From: Gemmiger sp. An87
Lineage (GTDB): Bacteria; Bacillota; Clostridia; Oscillospirales; Ruminococcaceae
Assembly (NCBI RefSeq): GCF_002159185.1
Contig: NZ_NFHD01000004.1
Location: 1-64,000 of the forward strand
DNA: 64,000 nucleotides
Direction: 5' to 3'
The first letter of the stretch is position 1; each line of letters begins with the position of its first letter. Both the position numbers and the translations under genes were made by a program. The notes under the pieces are model-generated. The model was not told the DNA's origin and ran no database searches. It worked only from the letters and a program-made list of their open reading frames with translations. Below are positions 49,935 through 57,722 of the stretch, in pieces.

Positions 49935-50501
49935 TTACCACTTGTTGAAATAATCGAAATTCTGGGCGGCAAAGGGCTCGTGCTTTTTGTCCTTTTCGCT
50001 CAGCAGATACTCACAGCCGCAGTCCGGCCATTCCACATTCACGGTGGGGTCGTTGTAAGGGATGCCGCCCTCGGCGGTGGGGTCGTAGTAGTCGGTGCAC
50101 TTGTAGCAGAACTCGGCCTCATCGCTCAGCACCAGGAAGCCGTGAGCAAAGCCCTTGGGCACGTAGAACTGCTTTTTGTTCTCGTCGCTCAGGGTCACAC
50201 CCACCCATTTGCCGAAGGTGGCACTGTTCGGGCGGCAGTCCACTGCAACATCGAACACTTCGCCCTTGGTCACCCGAACCAGCTTGCCCTGGGTGTGCTC
50301 CTTCTGGAAGTGCAGTCCCCGCAGCACGCCCCGGCTGGACTTGGACTGGTTGTCCTGTACGAACTCGTCGGTGATGCCGGCGGCGGCAAACTCTTCCTTC
50401 TGGAAGGTCTCCATAAAATAGCCGCGGGCATCGCCGAAGACGGTGGGCTCGATCACCAGCACACCGGGCAGCCCGGTCTCAACAAACGTAAACTTCCCCA
50501 T
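49935..50501 (-). CDS. rmlC: dTDP-4-dehydrorhamnose 3,5-epimerase
   Basis: 188 aa cupin enzyme. PTVFGDARGYFMETF, SSRGVLRGLHFQ (catalytic His in RGLHFQ), GEVFDVAVDCR and GFAHGFLVLSD are diagnostic for RmlC. It converts dTDP-4-keto-6-deoxyglucose to dTDP-4-keto-L-rhamnose. AAGGAG lies ten bases before ATG 50501; the longer frame to 50777 overlaps the upstream gene and is rejected. The other rml genes (A, B, D) are not in this window. Confidence 0.95.
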   Translation of the reverse strand: MGKFTFVETGLPGVLVIEPTVFGDARGYFMETFQKEEFAAAGITDEFVQDNQSKSSRGVLRGLHFQKEHTQGKLVRVTKGEVFDVAVDCRPNSATFGKWVGVTLSDENKKQFYVPKGFAHGFLVLSDEAEFCYKCTDYYDPTAEGGIPYNDPTVNVEWPDCGCEYLLSEKDKKHEPFAAQNFDYFNKW

Positions 50502-50535
50502 TTTCGTATGTCTCCTTGTTTTGTTGTTTTGGCTC

Positions 50536-50976
50536 TCAGCGGTCCGATTCGCTTTCGCGGGCCATCTCGGCCCGGAACGCCTCGTAATCGCGGATATATT
50601 CTTCTCCATCATAGTGTTCGCTGCAAAGAACCAGCAGCACACTGTCCGGCGAAAAATCGTACATATCCTTCCACACCATGCGAGGAATGTAGATGCCGGT
50701 GTTGGGCTGATCCAGGTGATAGACCTGCTCGCGGCCCAGGCCGTCGTCCACCCGCACCTTGCTCTTGCCCGCCACATTCACCAGCACGAACTCGGTGTTC
50801 CGGTTGGCGTGCTGGCCCCGCATCACGGTGGCGTCACTGCCGTAGATATAGAACACCCGCTGGATGGCAAAGGGCACGTCCCGCTCGCCCTCCACCACGA
50901 TCAGGCTGCCCCGCTCGTCGCCCAAATCGCCGAAGCGCAGCAGCTTCACTTTATCGTAATTTGTGTTTTGTTTCAT
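50536..50976 (-). CDS. FdtA/QdtA-like dTDP-sugar 3,4-ketoisomerase (WxcM-like cupin)
   Basis: 146 aa. The cupin segments GDERGSLIVVEG, FYIYGSDATVMRGQHANRNTEF (with the His of GQHA) and PRMVWKDMYDFSPDSVLLVL match dTDP-4-keto-6-deoxyglucose ketoisomerases. FdtA gives the 3-keto galacto form and QdtA the gluco form; which product is made cannot be decided here. The following aminotransferase gene upstream in the operon completes a 3-amino-3,6-dideoxyhexose route. Confidence 0.88.
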   Translation of the reverse strand: MKQNTNYDKVKLLRFGDLGDERGSLIVVEGERDVPFAIQRVFYIYGSDATVMRGQHANRNTEFVLVNVAGKSKVRVDDGLGREQVYHLDQPNTGIYIPRMVWKDMYDFSPDSVLLVLCSEHYDGEEYIRDYEAFRAEMARESESDR

Positions 50977-50989
50977 CAGCTGTTTTTCC

Positions 50990-52090
50990 TCACGGCTCCC
51001 ACTGGTTGATGGCGTCGATCACATAGCGCTGCTCTTCTTCGGTCATACCGTTGTACATGGGCAGGCTGAGCACCTCGCCGGCATAGCGCTCGGCGATGGG
51101 GAAATCCCCCACACCGAAGCCCAGATAGGCATATGCCTCGGACAGATGCGGCGGGATGGGGTAATGGATGATGGTGCCAATGCCCTTTTCCTTCAGATAA
51201 GCAGCCAGAGCATCGCGTCCCTTGGGCACATGCACCACGTATTGATGCCAGGTGCAGTCTGCCCCGGGGCGGATCTTGGGCAGATGAACGTGGGGATTTT
51301 TCAATTCCTTATTGTAGGTCTCGGCAATGGTGCAGCGCTCGGCGTTAAAGCCGTCCAGATGGCTCAGCTTCACCCGCAGCAGGCCTGCCTGCAGCTCGTC
51401 CAGCCGGGAGTTGGTGCCAACCACCTGGTTGTGATAGCGCTTTTCGCTGCCGTAGTTGCGGTAGACCCGGAACTTCTGCGCCAGCTCGTCGCTGTTCGTC
51501 ACGATGCAGCCCGCGTCACCAAAGGCGCCGCAGCCCTTGGTGGGGTAGAACGAGAAGCAGCCCACGTCGCCGAAGGTGCCCACGGTCTGGCCCTGCCAGT
51601 GGTTGCCGTGGCTCTGGGCGCAGTCCTCCACCACCTTCAGATCATGGGCCTTCGCAATGCCCATGATGCGGGTCATGTCGCAGGATTGACCGTACAGATG
51701 CACTGCCAGAATGGCCTTGGTTTTGGGGGTGATGGCGGCCTCGATTTTTTCCGCGTCGATGTTGTCGTATTCGTCCGGCTCCACGAACACCGGGGTGGCC
51801 CCGTTCATGGAGATGCCCATCACGCAGGCGATGTAAGCATTGGAGCAGACGATCACCTCGTCGCCCGCGCCCACGCCCAGCAAGCGGAAGCTGATCCACA
51901 GCGCGTCCAGCCCGCTGGCCAAACCCACGCAATGCTTCGCGCCGATGTATTCGGCCCATTCCTTTTCAAAGGCCTCCACCTCTTTGCCAAGCACATACCA
52001 GCCGCTGCGCAGCACCTGCAGGGCTTTTTCCTCATACTCCGCCGCGTGCAGGCTGTACTGGCGGCCCAGATCATTGGGCATGATGTTCAT
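50990..52090 (-). CDS. DegT/DnrJ/EryC1-family sugar aminotransferase (FdtB-like)
   Basis: 366 aa PLP enzyme. SGLDALWISFRLLGVGAGDEVIV and the cofactor motif VVEDCAQSHG are followed by the Schiff-base lysine in FSFYPTKGCGAFGDAG and the RNYGSEKRYHNQVVG-type substrate loop. With the FdtA-like ketoisomerase it should produce a dTDP-3-amino-3,6-dideoxyhexose (Fuc3N or Qui3N). First gene of the leftward glycan operon. ATG 52090 lies after GGGAGGG; the frame continues upstream to 52264 but over the promoter. Confidence 0.92.
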   Translation of the reverse strand: MNIMPNDLGRQYSLHAAEYEEKALQVLRSGWYVLGKEVEAFEKEWAEYIGAKHCVGLASGLDALWISFRLLGVGAGDEVIVCSNAYIACVMGISMNGATPVFVEPDEYDNIDAEKIEAAITPKTKAILAVHLYGQSCDMTRIMGIAKAHDLKVVEDCAQSHGNHWQGQTVGTFGDVGCFSFYPTKGCGAFGDAGCIVTNSDELAQKFRVYRNYGSEKRYHNQVVGTNSRLDELQAGLLRVKLSHLDGFNAERCTIAETYNKELKNPHVHLPKIRPGADCTWHQYVVHVPKGRDALAAYLKEKGIGTIIHYPIPPHLSEAYAYLGFGVGDFPIAERYAGEVLSLPMYNGMTEEEQRYVIDAINQWEP

Positions 52091-52155
52091 CAACGCAATT
52101 CCCTCCCGCTGTAAACGGTCCCGCCCGTGCGGCAGGACAAACATATTCATGGTAT

Positions 52156-52184
52156 ATTTTACCCCATCCCGTCTCAAAGCGCAA
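52156..52184 (-). promoter_or_regulatory. Promoter of the second glycan operon
   Basis: Read leftward: TTGCGC (52184-52179), 17 bases, TAAAAT (52161-52156), 66 bases before the aminotransferase start. Confidence 0.55.
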
Positions 52185-52248
52185 CAGCAATTCCAGCAAA
52201 AGCCCCTGCCCGCCGGATCAGAGGCTTTTGCTGTTTTGCCGAAAGCAC

Positions 52249-52293
52249 AAAAAAAGCCCGCCACCCCAGGAAAACAAATTCCGGGGCGGCGGG
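52249..52293 (-). terminator. Terminator of the D-Ala-D-Ala carboxypeptidase gene
   Basis: GC-rich stem with arms GCCCGCCGCCCCGG and CCTGGGGTGGCGGGC (52256-52293, one bulge), followed leftward by TTTTTTT. Confidence 0.8.
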
Positions 52294-52325
52294 CCGCCTG
52301 ATTTTATTGGATTGGGCTTATACGC

Positions 52326-53759
52326 TCAGCGCCGGGGCAGATCGGTGCGGTCGTCGTGCCCTTCCTTGGTGGAGGAACGGCGCACATCCAGCGTGCGCAC
52401 CGGCGCGGAATTCACCGGGCCGCTGCGGGTGATGATCTGGAAGTCTGCGGGCAGACCGGTCTCCTGCGCCCGCTTTGCGGCAAAGCTCTGCAGTCCGCCG
52501 CCGCTGCGCACCAGGCGCAGCGCCAGCAGAATGGCCACCGCTGCCGCGGCCACCGCCACGCCGATGCCCAGATACATCCGTCCGTCGCCCGCCGTCTTCT
52601 GGGGCACATAGGTGTTGGCCTGCAGGATCTGCTCCAGACCGCTCACCGAAAGAGCCACCGTGCGCAGGGCCGTGGGCTGAAGGGCGTTTTCCGCCAAGAG
52701 ATACGTCACTGTGGCTGAGAAGCCCTGCCCCAGCACATACTGCTCGGGGATATCGAACTGGGCGGTCACATCCGCCTCGGTGAAGGCGTCGTTCAGCAGC
52801 ACATCGGCTCCCTGGGCGGACACCTGCACATTACCCAGACTCTCGAAGCCGCCGCCCACCAGGGGGATCTCATAGGTCTCCTGCGGGCTGGCGATGGTCA
52901 CCCGCCGGTAATGGGCGAAGGCGTAATCCAGCAGGGCCGCGGCATCCTTGTAGTTGCCGTTGAGGCCCACGGATTTCAGCACCACCACGATCAGGTTCAG
53001 GCCGTCCTGCTCGGCATAGCCCACGTAGGTATAGCCTGCCTGGTCGTGAAAGCCGCTCTTTCCGCCCTTTTCATAGGCCCGGTACAGCAGCGGCCCGCCC
53101 ACACGCAGCCAGTCGGTGCAGTGGAAAGCCCGTTCGGGCTGCAGGTTGGTGGCAGCCATGCGCCATTCATCGTTGCGGCAGAACACATCCATAAAGCCCG
53201 GCTGCTGCATGGCCCAGCGGGTCAGATTGGCCATATCCCGGGCGCTGGTGTAATGGTTTTCGTCGTACAGGCCGTGGGGGTTGGCATAATGGGTGTTGGT
53301 CAGGCCCAATTCTTCGGCCTTGGCGTTCATCTTTTCCACACCGCTGGCAATGGTACCGTCGTCGCCGAAGTATTCCGCCAGGGCATTGGCGCCGTCGTTG
53401 GCGCTCTCCATCTGGGTGCCGTAGATCACGTCCTCCAGCGTGACCACCTCTCCGGGCAGAAGAGCAATGTGGGTGGAGTTGGACTCCAGGCTGTGGGCCA
53501 CATCGTAGTCAATGGTCAGCTGGGCGGACCAGTCGCCCTGGGCCTTTTCCATGGTCAGGCCCAGCGTCATGATTTTGGTGATCGAGGCCGGATACAGCAC
53601 CTCGTCCGGGTTCTTTTCCATGATGACCTGGCCGGTGTCTGCATCCATGACCACATAGGCCTCGCAGGTTACCTGGGGCAGGTCCTCCGCCGCGGCACAA
53701 GGAGCCAGCACAGCTGCGCCCAGCACAGCTGCGGCCAATATTGAAAACAGTTTTTTCAA
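52326..53759 (-). CDS. D-alanyl-D-alanine carboxypeptidase (S11, DacA/DacF type)
   Basis: 477 aa. A signal peptide (about 1-24) precedes the penicillin-binding domain, which carries SITK (Ser59-Lys62), SAN (Ser119-Asn121) and KSG (Lys234-Gly236, a variant of the usual KTG). A beta-rich C-terminal domain (to ~395), one membrane helix (about 397-418) and a charged cytoplasmic tail follow. It trims the terminal D-Ala from peptidoglycan stem peptides at the outer face of the membrane. Single gene with its own promoter and terminator. Confidence 0.93.
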   Translation of the reverse strand: MKKLFSILAAAVLGAAVLAPCAAAEDLPQVTCEAYVVMDADTGQVIMEKNPDEVLYPASITKIMTLGLTMEKAQGDWSAQLTIDYDVAHSLESNSTHIALLPGEVVTLEDVIYGTQMESANDGANALAEYFGDDGTIASGVEKMNAKAEELGLTNTHYANPHGLYDENHYTSARDMANLTRWAMQQPGFMDVFCRNDEWRMAATNLQPERAFHCTDWLRVGGPLLYRAYEKGGKSGFHDQAGYTYVGYAEQDGLNLIVVVLKSVGLNGNYKDAAALLDYAFAHYRRVTIASPQETYEIPLVGGGFESLGNVQVSAQGADVLLNDAFTEADVTAQFDIPEQYVLGQGFSATVTYLLAENALQPTALRTVALSVSGLEQILQANTYVPQKTAGDGRMYLGIGVAVAAAAVAILLALRLVRSGGGLQSFAAKRAQETGLPADFQIITRSGPVNSAPVRTLDVRRSSTKEGHDDRTDLPRR

Positions 53760-53833
53760 ACCGAATACATCCTTTATCTGTTGGTTTTTCCGTTTGCTTT
53801 CGCAATTTTACAATATAGTGCTTTAACTGGTTT

Positions 53834-53863
53834 ATTATAGCCTACCGCCCGCCCCCGGTTCAA
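53834..53863 (-). promoter_or_regulatory. Promoter of the carboxypeptidase gene
   Basis: Read leftward: TTGAAC (53863-53858), 18 bases, TATAAT (53839-53834), about 75 bases from the ATG. Confidence 0.6.
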
Positions 53864-53985
53864 GTTCTGCACAAAATTTCCACAGAATGTTTGCATCCCG
53901 GCACGCGGGGGCGGCGGATTTTATGCTATGATACAATCAAAACCCGCAAGCCGGTGCGCTTGCCGAAACGGAGGCTCCCCTTTTT

Positions 53986-54570
53986 ATGGAACATCATTCC
54001 GACCTGATCACCACCCGCAAAGCCGACCTTCGGGCGCAGGCCCGGGCCCTCCTGGGCCAGGCAGGCCCGGAGCGTACTGCCGCCTGGGGCCTGGCTATGG
54101 CTGAACATCTGACGAAAAGCGAATTATGGAAACAGGCCGGGGCGGTATTCTGCTTTGTGAGCACCAGCCGTGAGCCCTCCACCCGGCCGCTGCTGGAGCT
54201 GGCGCTGGCCCAGGGCAAGACGCTCTGTGTGCCCCGCACCGGACCGGATGGCTTCATGGAAGCGGTGCCCATCACCGGCCTGGAACAGCTGGCCCCCGCC
54301 CGCTTCGGCCTGCTGGAGCCCGCGCCCGGCCTGCCCGCCCTTGACCCCGGTCAGCTGGACCTGGTCATCGCCCCCTGCCTGATGGCCGCCCCGGACGGTC
54401 TGCGGCTGGGCCAGGGAGGCGGCTACTACGACCGTTTTCTGCCTCGGTGCCGCTGTCCGGTGGTGCTGCTCTGCCCCGCCGCACTGGTGGAGCGCGAACT
54501 GCCCACCGAAGCCCACGACCGCCGGGCCGATTTTGTGCTCACCGAGCAGGGCTTTCTTTCCGAAGGCTAA
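53986..54570 (+). CDS. 5-formyltetrahydrofolate cyclo-ligase
   Basis: 194 aa. The family hallmarks are a basic N-terminal helix (ITTRKADLRAQARALL), FCFVSTSREPSTRPLLELAL for ATP/folate binding, and the C-terminal LRLGQGGGYYDRFLP glycine loop. It converts 5-formyl-THF to 5,10-methenyl-THF using ATP. The gene converges on the dipicolinate synthase genes with a 4-bp overlap of the 3' ends. An extended -10 element, TGCTATGAT, lies about 60 bp upstream. Confidence 0.93.
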   Translation: MEHHSDLITTRKADLRAQARALLGQAGPERTAAWGLAMAEHLTKSELWKQAGAVFCFVSTSREPSTRPLLELALAQGKTLCVPRTGPDGFMEAVPITGLEQLAPARFGLLEPAPGLPALDPGQLDLVIAPCLMAAPDGLRLGQGGGYYDRFLPRCRCPVVLLCPAALVERELPTEAHDRRADFVLTEQGFLSEG

Positions 54571-55142
54571 ATGTTCAAAATCGGCCCCAGCTGGCGGCCC
54601 CGCAGGGCGGATTCCAGTGTGTCGCCAATCAGGGAAAAGTCGCTCTGCAGACTGCTGGGCTTTTTCAGGTAATCGTCCTGGGCGAAAGGCACAATATAAT
54701 AATGCTTGCGGTTGGTCAGCGCCGCCAGATTTTCAAAGCTGGCGGCCAGTCCGTCATTGGTGGAAAGGGCGATGACCACCGGCCTGCCGCTGCGCAGCAT
54801 GCTTTTTGCCCCCAGGGTGACCGGCGTGTCGCTGATGCCGTGGGCCAACTTTGCCATGGTATTTCCGGTGCAGGGTGCAATGACCATCGCCTGGGCCATG
54901 TTCTTGGGTCCCAGCGGCTCGGCCCCCTGCAGAGTTTCGATGGGCGGCATACCGCACAGCTGCTCCAGCCGCCGCTTCCAGTCCGCCGCCGCGCCGAACC
55001 GGGTGTCCAGCCCGGCGGCATTGAAGCTCATCAGCGGCAGCACCCGCACCCCGCTTTTCACCAGCTCCTCCATGCGCGGCAAGATGCTTTCGAAGGTGCA
55101 GAAGCTGCCGCACAGCGCCCACACCACAGTTTTCTCGTTCAT
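54567..55142 (-). CDS. dpaB: Dipicolinate synthase subunit B
   Basis: 191 aa flavoprotein of the SpoVFB type: VVWALCGSFCTFESILP at the start, PLGPKNMAQAMVIAPCTGNTMAKLA in the middle. With subunit A it oxidises dihydrodipicolinate to dipicolinic acid, the spore-core chelator. The ATG overlaps the dpaA stop by 4 bp (ATGA), a coupled pair. Confidence 0.93.
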   Translation of the reverse strand: MNEKTVVWALCGSFCTFESILPRMEELVKSGVRVLPLMSFNAAGLDTRFGAAADWKRRLEQLCGMPPIETLQGAEPLGPKNMAQAMVIAPCTGNTMAKLAHGISDTPVTLGAKSMLRSGRPVVIALSTNDGLAASFENLAALTNRKHYYIVPFAQDDYLKKPSSLQSDFSLIGDTLESALRGRQLGPILNI

Positions 55143-55939
55143 ACGCACACTCCCTCCTCACGCAGCATGGCCAGTACCGTATCGGCCACAAATTCCCCGG
55201 CGGTCACCGGGGCGCAGCGGGCCGGCAGACTCAGCGCCCGGATAGCCCGGACTCCCAGTGCCTCCGCCGCCTCCAGATCCACCCCGCCGGGCAGGCTGGC
55301 CAGGTCGATCACCAGGCTGCCTGCCGCCAGCGCCGCCAGCGTCCGCCGGTCCAGCACCGGCGCCGGGATGGTGTTCACCACCGTTTCAAACCCGGGCAGC
55401 AGCTGCGCCAGCCGGTCCAGCCCGCAGGCAGTCAGGGCCTGGCTTTCGGCCTGGGCCCGCTGGCCGGGACTGCGGGCTGCCACCGTGACCTTTGCCCCCA
55501 GCGCCGCCAGCCGCACCGCCAGCGCCGCACCGCACCGGCCATAGCCCAGCACCAGCACCGGACTGTTCCAGAGCGTGCGGGTGCGGTTCTGCAGCAGCAG
55601 GGCGATGCAGCCTTCCGCAGTGGGCACCGCGTTCAGCACCGCCAGCTCCTCCCGCTCCAGATAATCCCGCAGCGGAATTCCCGCCTGGGCGGCGGCCTGC
55701 CGGGCGGCCGGGCCCACCCTGCCGCCAAAGGCCTGCACTCCGGGCTTTGCCCCCGCCAGCAGCCGGACCAGTTCCTCGCTCTCGCCGCTCAGCGGCATGG
55801 GCAGCAGAATCACATCCGCCGCGTTCAGGCGTTCCCGCCCCACCACCTGCCAGCCCTGCTGGCGCAGGTGATCCGCCGCGGCCCGCTGGCGGGCATCCGC
55901 CCCCAGCACGGCAAACACCATCTTTTTTTCGCTTGCCAT
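55139..55939 (-). CDS. dpaA: Dipicolinate synthase subunit A
   Basis: 266 aa. The SpoVFA type has an N-terminal VFAVLGADARQRAAADHL segment and a C-terminal Rossmann unit, SPVLVLGYGRCGAALAVRLAALGAKVTVAAR broken over its glycine loop, for NAD(P). TAEGCIALLLQNR and VNTIPAPVLD are further family features. In Bacillus this pair is made in the mother cell late in sporulation. It is AT-poor and shows no sign of decay, implying a functional late sporulation step. Confidence 0.93.
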   Translation of the reverse strand: MASEKKMVFAVLGADARQRAAADHLRQQGWQVVGRERLNAADVILLPMPLSGESEELVRLLAGAKPGVQAFGGRVGPAARQAAAQAGIPLRDYLEREELAVLNAVPTAEGCIALLLQNRTRTLWNSPVLVLGYGRCGAALAVRLAALGAKVTVAARSPGQRAQAESQALTACGLDRLAQLLPGFETVVNTIPAPVLDRRTLAALAAGSLVIDLASLPGGVDLEAAEALGVRAIRALSLPARCAPVTAGEFVADTVLAMLREEGVCV

Positions 55940-56275
55940 CGTTTGCGCTCCCCCTTTTGTATGAATTCGCGGCCAGGGGCCGCGCTGCTTTTGCCCATGC
56001 TATGCCTGCCCGCCTGCAAGTGTGAGGACTCGCTTTGCCTTGGCATTTTGGTAAAAAAACCGGTTCGTTTTTCGCCAAAACAGAAAAATTCATCGAACAC
56101 ATCCCAAAAAATGCCCTTAAAGTGTTTATTTTGTGGAGCAAAAATTATATAATGATAGCTACAGAAATCCATATTCGGCGCGTTTCGCGTGCCAGGCACA
56201 TGTGCGGCGGCTCCCACTGGGGCCGCCGGGACCCTTTTTTCGGGATACCATCATGCTAAGGAGAGGTGGACCATA
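55940..56275. other. Divergent intergenic region of dpaA and murC
   Basis: No gene can be supported. It contains GCGGCCAGGGGCCGC-like symmetry near 55969-55984 upstream of dpaA, the murC-side TATAAT at 56148-56153 (TTATATAATGATA, weak TTTATT -35 at 56125), and a GC hairpin at 56211-56238 in the murC leader. Leftward, GCATAGCATG near 55999-56008 faintly resembles a SigK -10 element. Confidence 0.4.
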
Positions 56276-57649
56276 ATGAACTTCCTGAGCGGCTTTAATG
56301 CCAACTTGCTGGACGGCGTGAAGCGCCTCCATTTCATCGGCATCGGCGGCAGCGGTATGTATCCGCTGGTGCAGATCCTGCATGCCCGGGGCTATACCAT
56401 CACCGGAAGTGATGTAAACGAGGGCAGCATCATCGACTCGGAGCGTGCCATGGGCATCGAGGTGTTCATGGGGCACGACGCCAAAAACGTGCTGGGTGCG
56501 GATATGATCGTGTATTCCGCCGCCATTCACAAGGACAACCCCGAGCTGCGGGAAGCGGATGCCCGTGGCATTCCCATGCTGGAGCGCAGCGTTCTCTTGG
56601 GCTATGTGAGCCGGCTGTATCCCCGCAGCATCTGCGTGGCAGGCACCCACGGCAAGACCACTGCCACCTCCATGATCACCAGCCTGCTGGAGCTGGCCGG
56701 ACAGGATCCCGCCGCGGTGATCGGCGGCAAGCTGCCCCTGATCGGCGGCTACGGCAAGAACGGCAGCGGCAACACCATCGTGATCGAGGCCTGCGAGTTT
56801 GCCGAAACCTTCCTGCACCTGACACCGGACATTGCGGTGCTGCTGAACATCGACAATGACCATCTGGACTACTACGGCACCATGGGCCAGTTGAAGTTCG
56901 CCTTCAAGAAGTTTGCCCTGATGGCCCGCCACACCATCGTGGCCAACGCAGACGATGCCAACGTGGTACAGGTGATCAACAGCCTGGACCGCACCGTGCG
57001 CACCTTCGGCATTCAATCGGAGGCAGACTACCAAGCAGTGAACATCCGGGAGCACAAACCCGGCTTCTATGAGTTCGATGTGCTGGAGTGGGGTTACCCG
57101 GTGGCTCACCTGAAGCTGAGTGCCCCCGGCTACCACAACATCTACAACGCGCTGGCCATGGCCGCCTGCTGCTTCACCGTGGGCCTGACCGGCGAGGACG
57201 CCGCTGCAGCCGCTGAGAGCTTCAAGGGCGCGGGCCGCCGGTTCGAGATTCTGGGCGAGTTCAACGGTGTGACCGTGGCGGATGACTACGCCCACCATCC
57301 CACCGAGATCGCCGCCACCCTGAAGACCGCCCATGCGCTGGGCTACAACAAGGTATGGGCGGTGCATCAGCCCTTCACCTACAGCCGCACCCGCGAGCTG
57401 CTGGATGATTTCGCCAAGGTTCTGGCGGACACCGATCATGTGGTGCTGACCCCCATCATGGGCAGCCGCGAGGTGGACGACGGCAGCGTGAAGAGCGAAG
57501 ACCTGGCTGCCAAGATTCCCGGCAGCGTAGTGGTTACCGGTCTGAAGGAGGCCGCCGACTACGTGAAGGAGCACGCACAGCCCGGCGATTTTGTGATCAC
57601 CATGGGCTGCGGCGACATCTACAAGGCCGCTCACATGATGCTGGAGTAA
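56276..57649 (+). CDS. murC: UDP-N-acetylmuramate--L-alanine ligase
   Basis: 457 aa. Three Mur-ligase domains: an N-terminal Rossmann domain with FIGIGGSGMYPL and ITGSDVNEG, a central ATPase domain with AGTHGKTTATS and LNIDNDHLDYYG, and a C-terminal domain with FNGVTVADDYAHHPTEI and HQPFTYSRT. It adds L-Ala to UDP-MurNAc, the first step of the peptidoglycan stem peptide. ATG 56276 follows AAGGAGAGGTGG; the longer frame reaching 56189 crosses a GC hairpin in the leader and is rejected. Single gene followed by a terminator. Confidence 0.96.
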   Translation: MNFLSGFNANLLDGVKRLHFIGIGGSGMYPLVQILHARGYTITGSDVNEGSIIDSERAMGIEVFMGHDAKNVLGADMIVYSAAIHKDNPELREADARGIPMLERSVLLGYVSRLYPRSICVAGTHGKTTATSMITSLLELAGQDPAAVIGGKLPLIGGYGKNGSGNTIVIEACEFAETFLHLTPDIAVLLNIDNDHLDYYGTMGQLKFAFKKFALMARHTIVANADDANVVQVINSLDRTVRTFGIQSEADYQAVNIREHKPGFYEFDVLEWGYPVAHLKLSAPGYHNIYNALAMAACCFTVGLTGEDAAAAAESFKGAGRRFEILGEFNGVTVADDYAHHPTEIAATLKTAHALGYNKVWAVHQPFTYSRTRELLDDFAKVLADTDHVVLTPIMGSREVDDGSVKSEDLAAKIPGSVVVTGLKEAADYVKEHAQPGDFVITMGCGDIYKAAHMMLE

Positions 57650-57661
57650 TTTCTTTGCAAA

Positions 57662-57703
57662 GCAAAACGCCCGGAACATCGCAGGATGTTCCGGGCGTTT
57701 TTT
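57662..57703. terminator. Terminator after murC
   Basis: A 14-bp perfect stem, ACGCCCGGAACATC with its complement (57667-57698), followed by TTTTTT on the right and by T residues leftward (bases AAAA at 57664-57667); the flanking genes converge. Confidence 0.88.
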
Positions 57704-57722
57704 ATTTCATGTTCCGGCAGGC

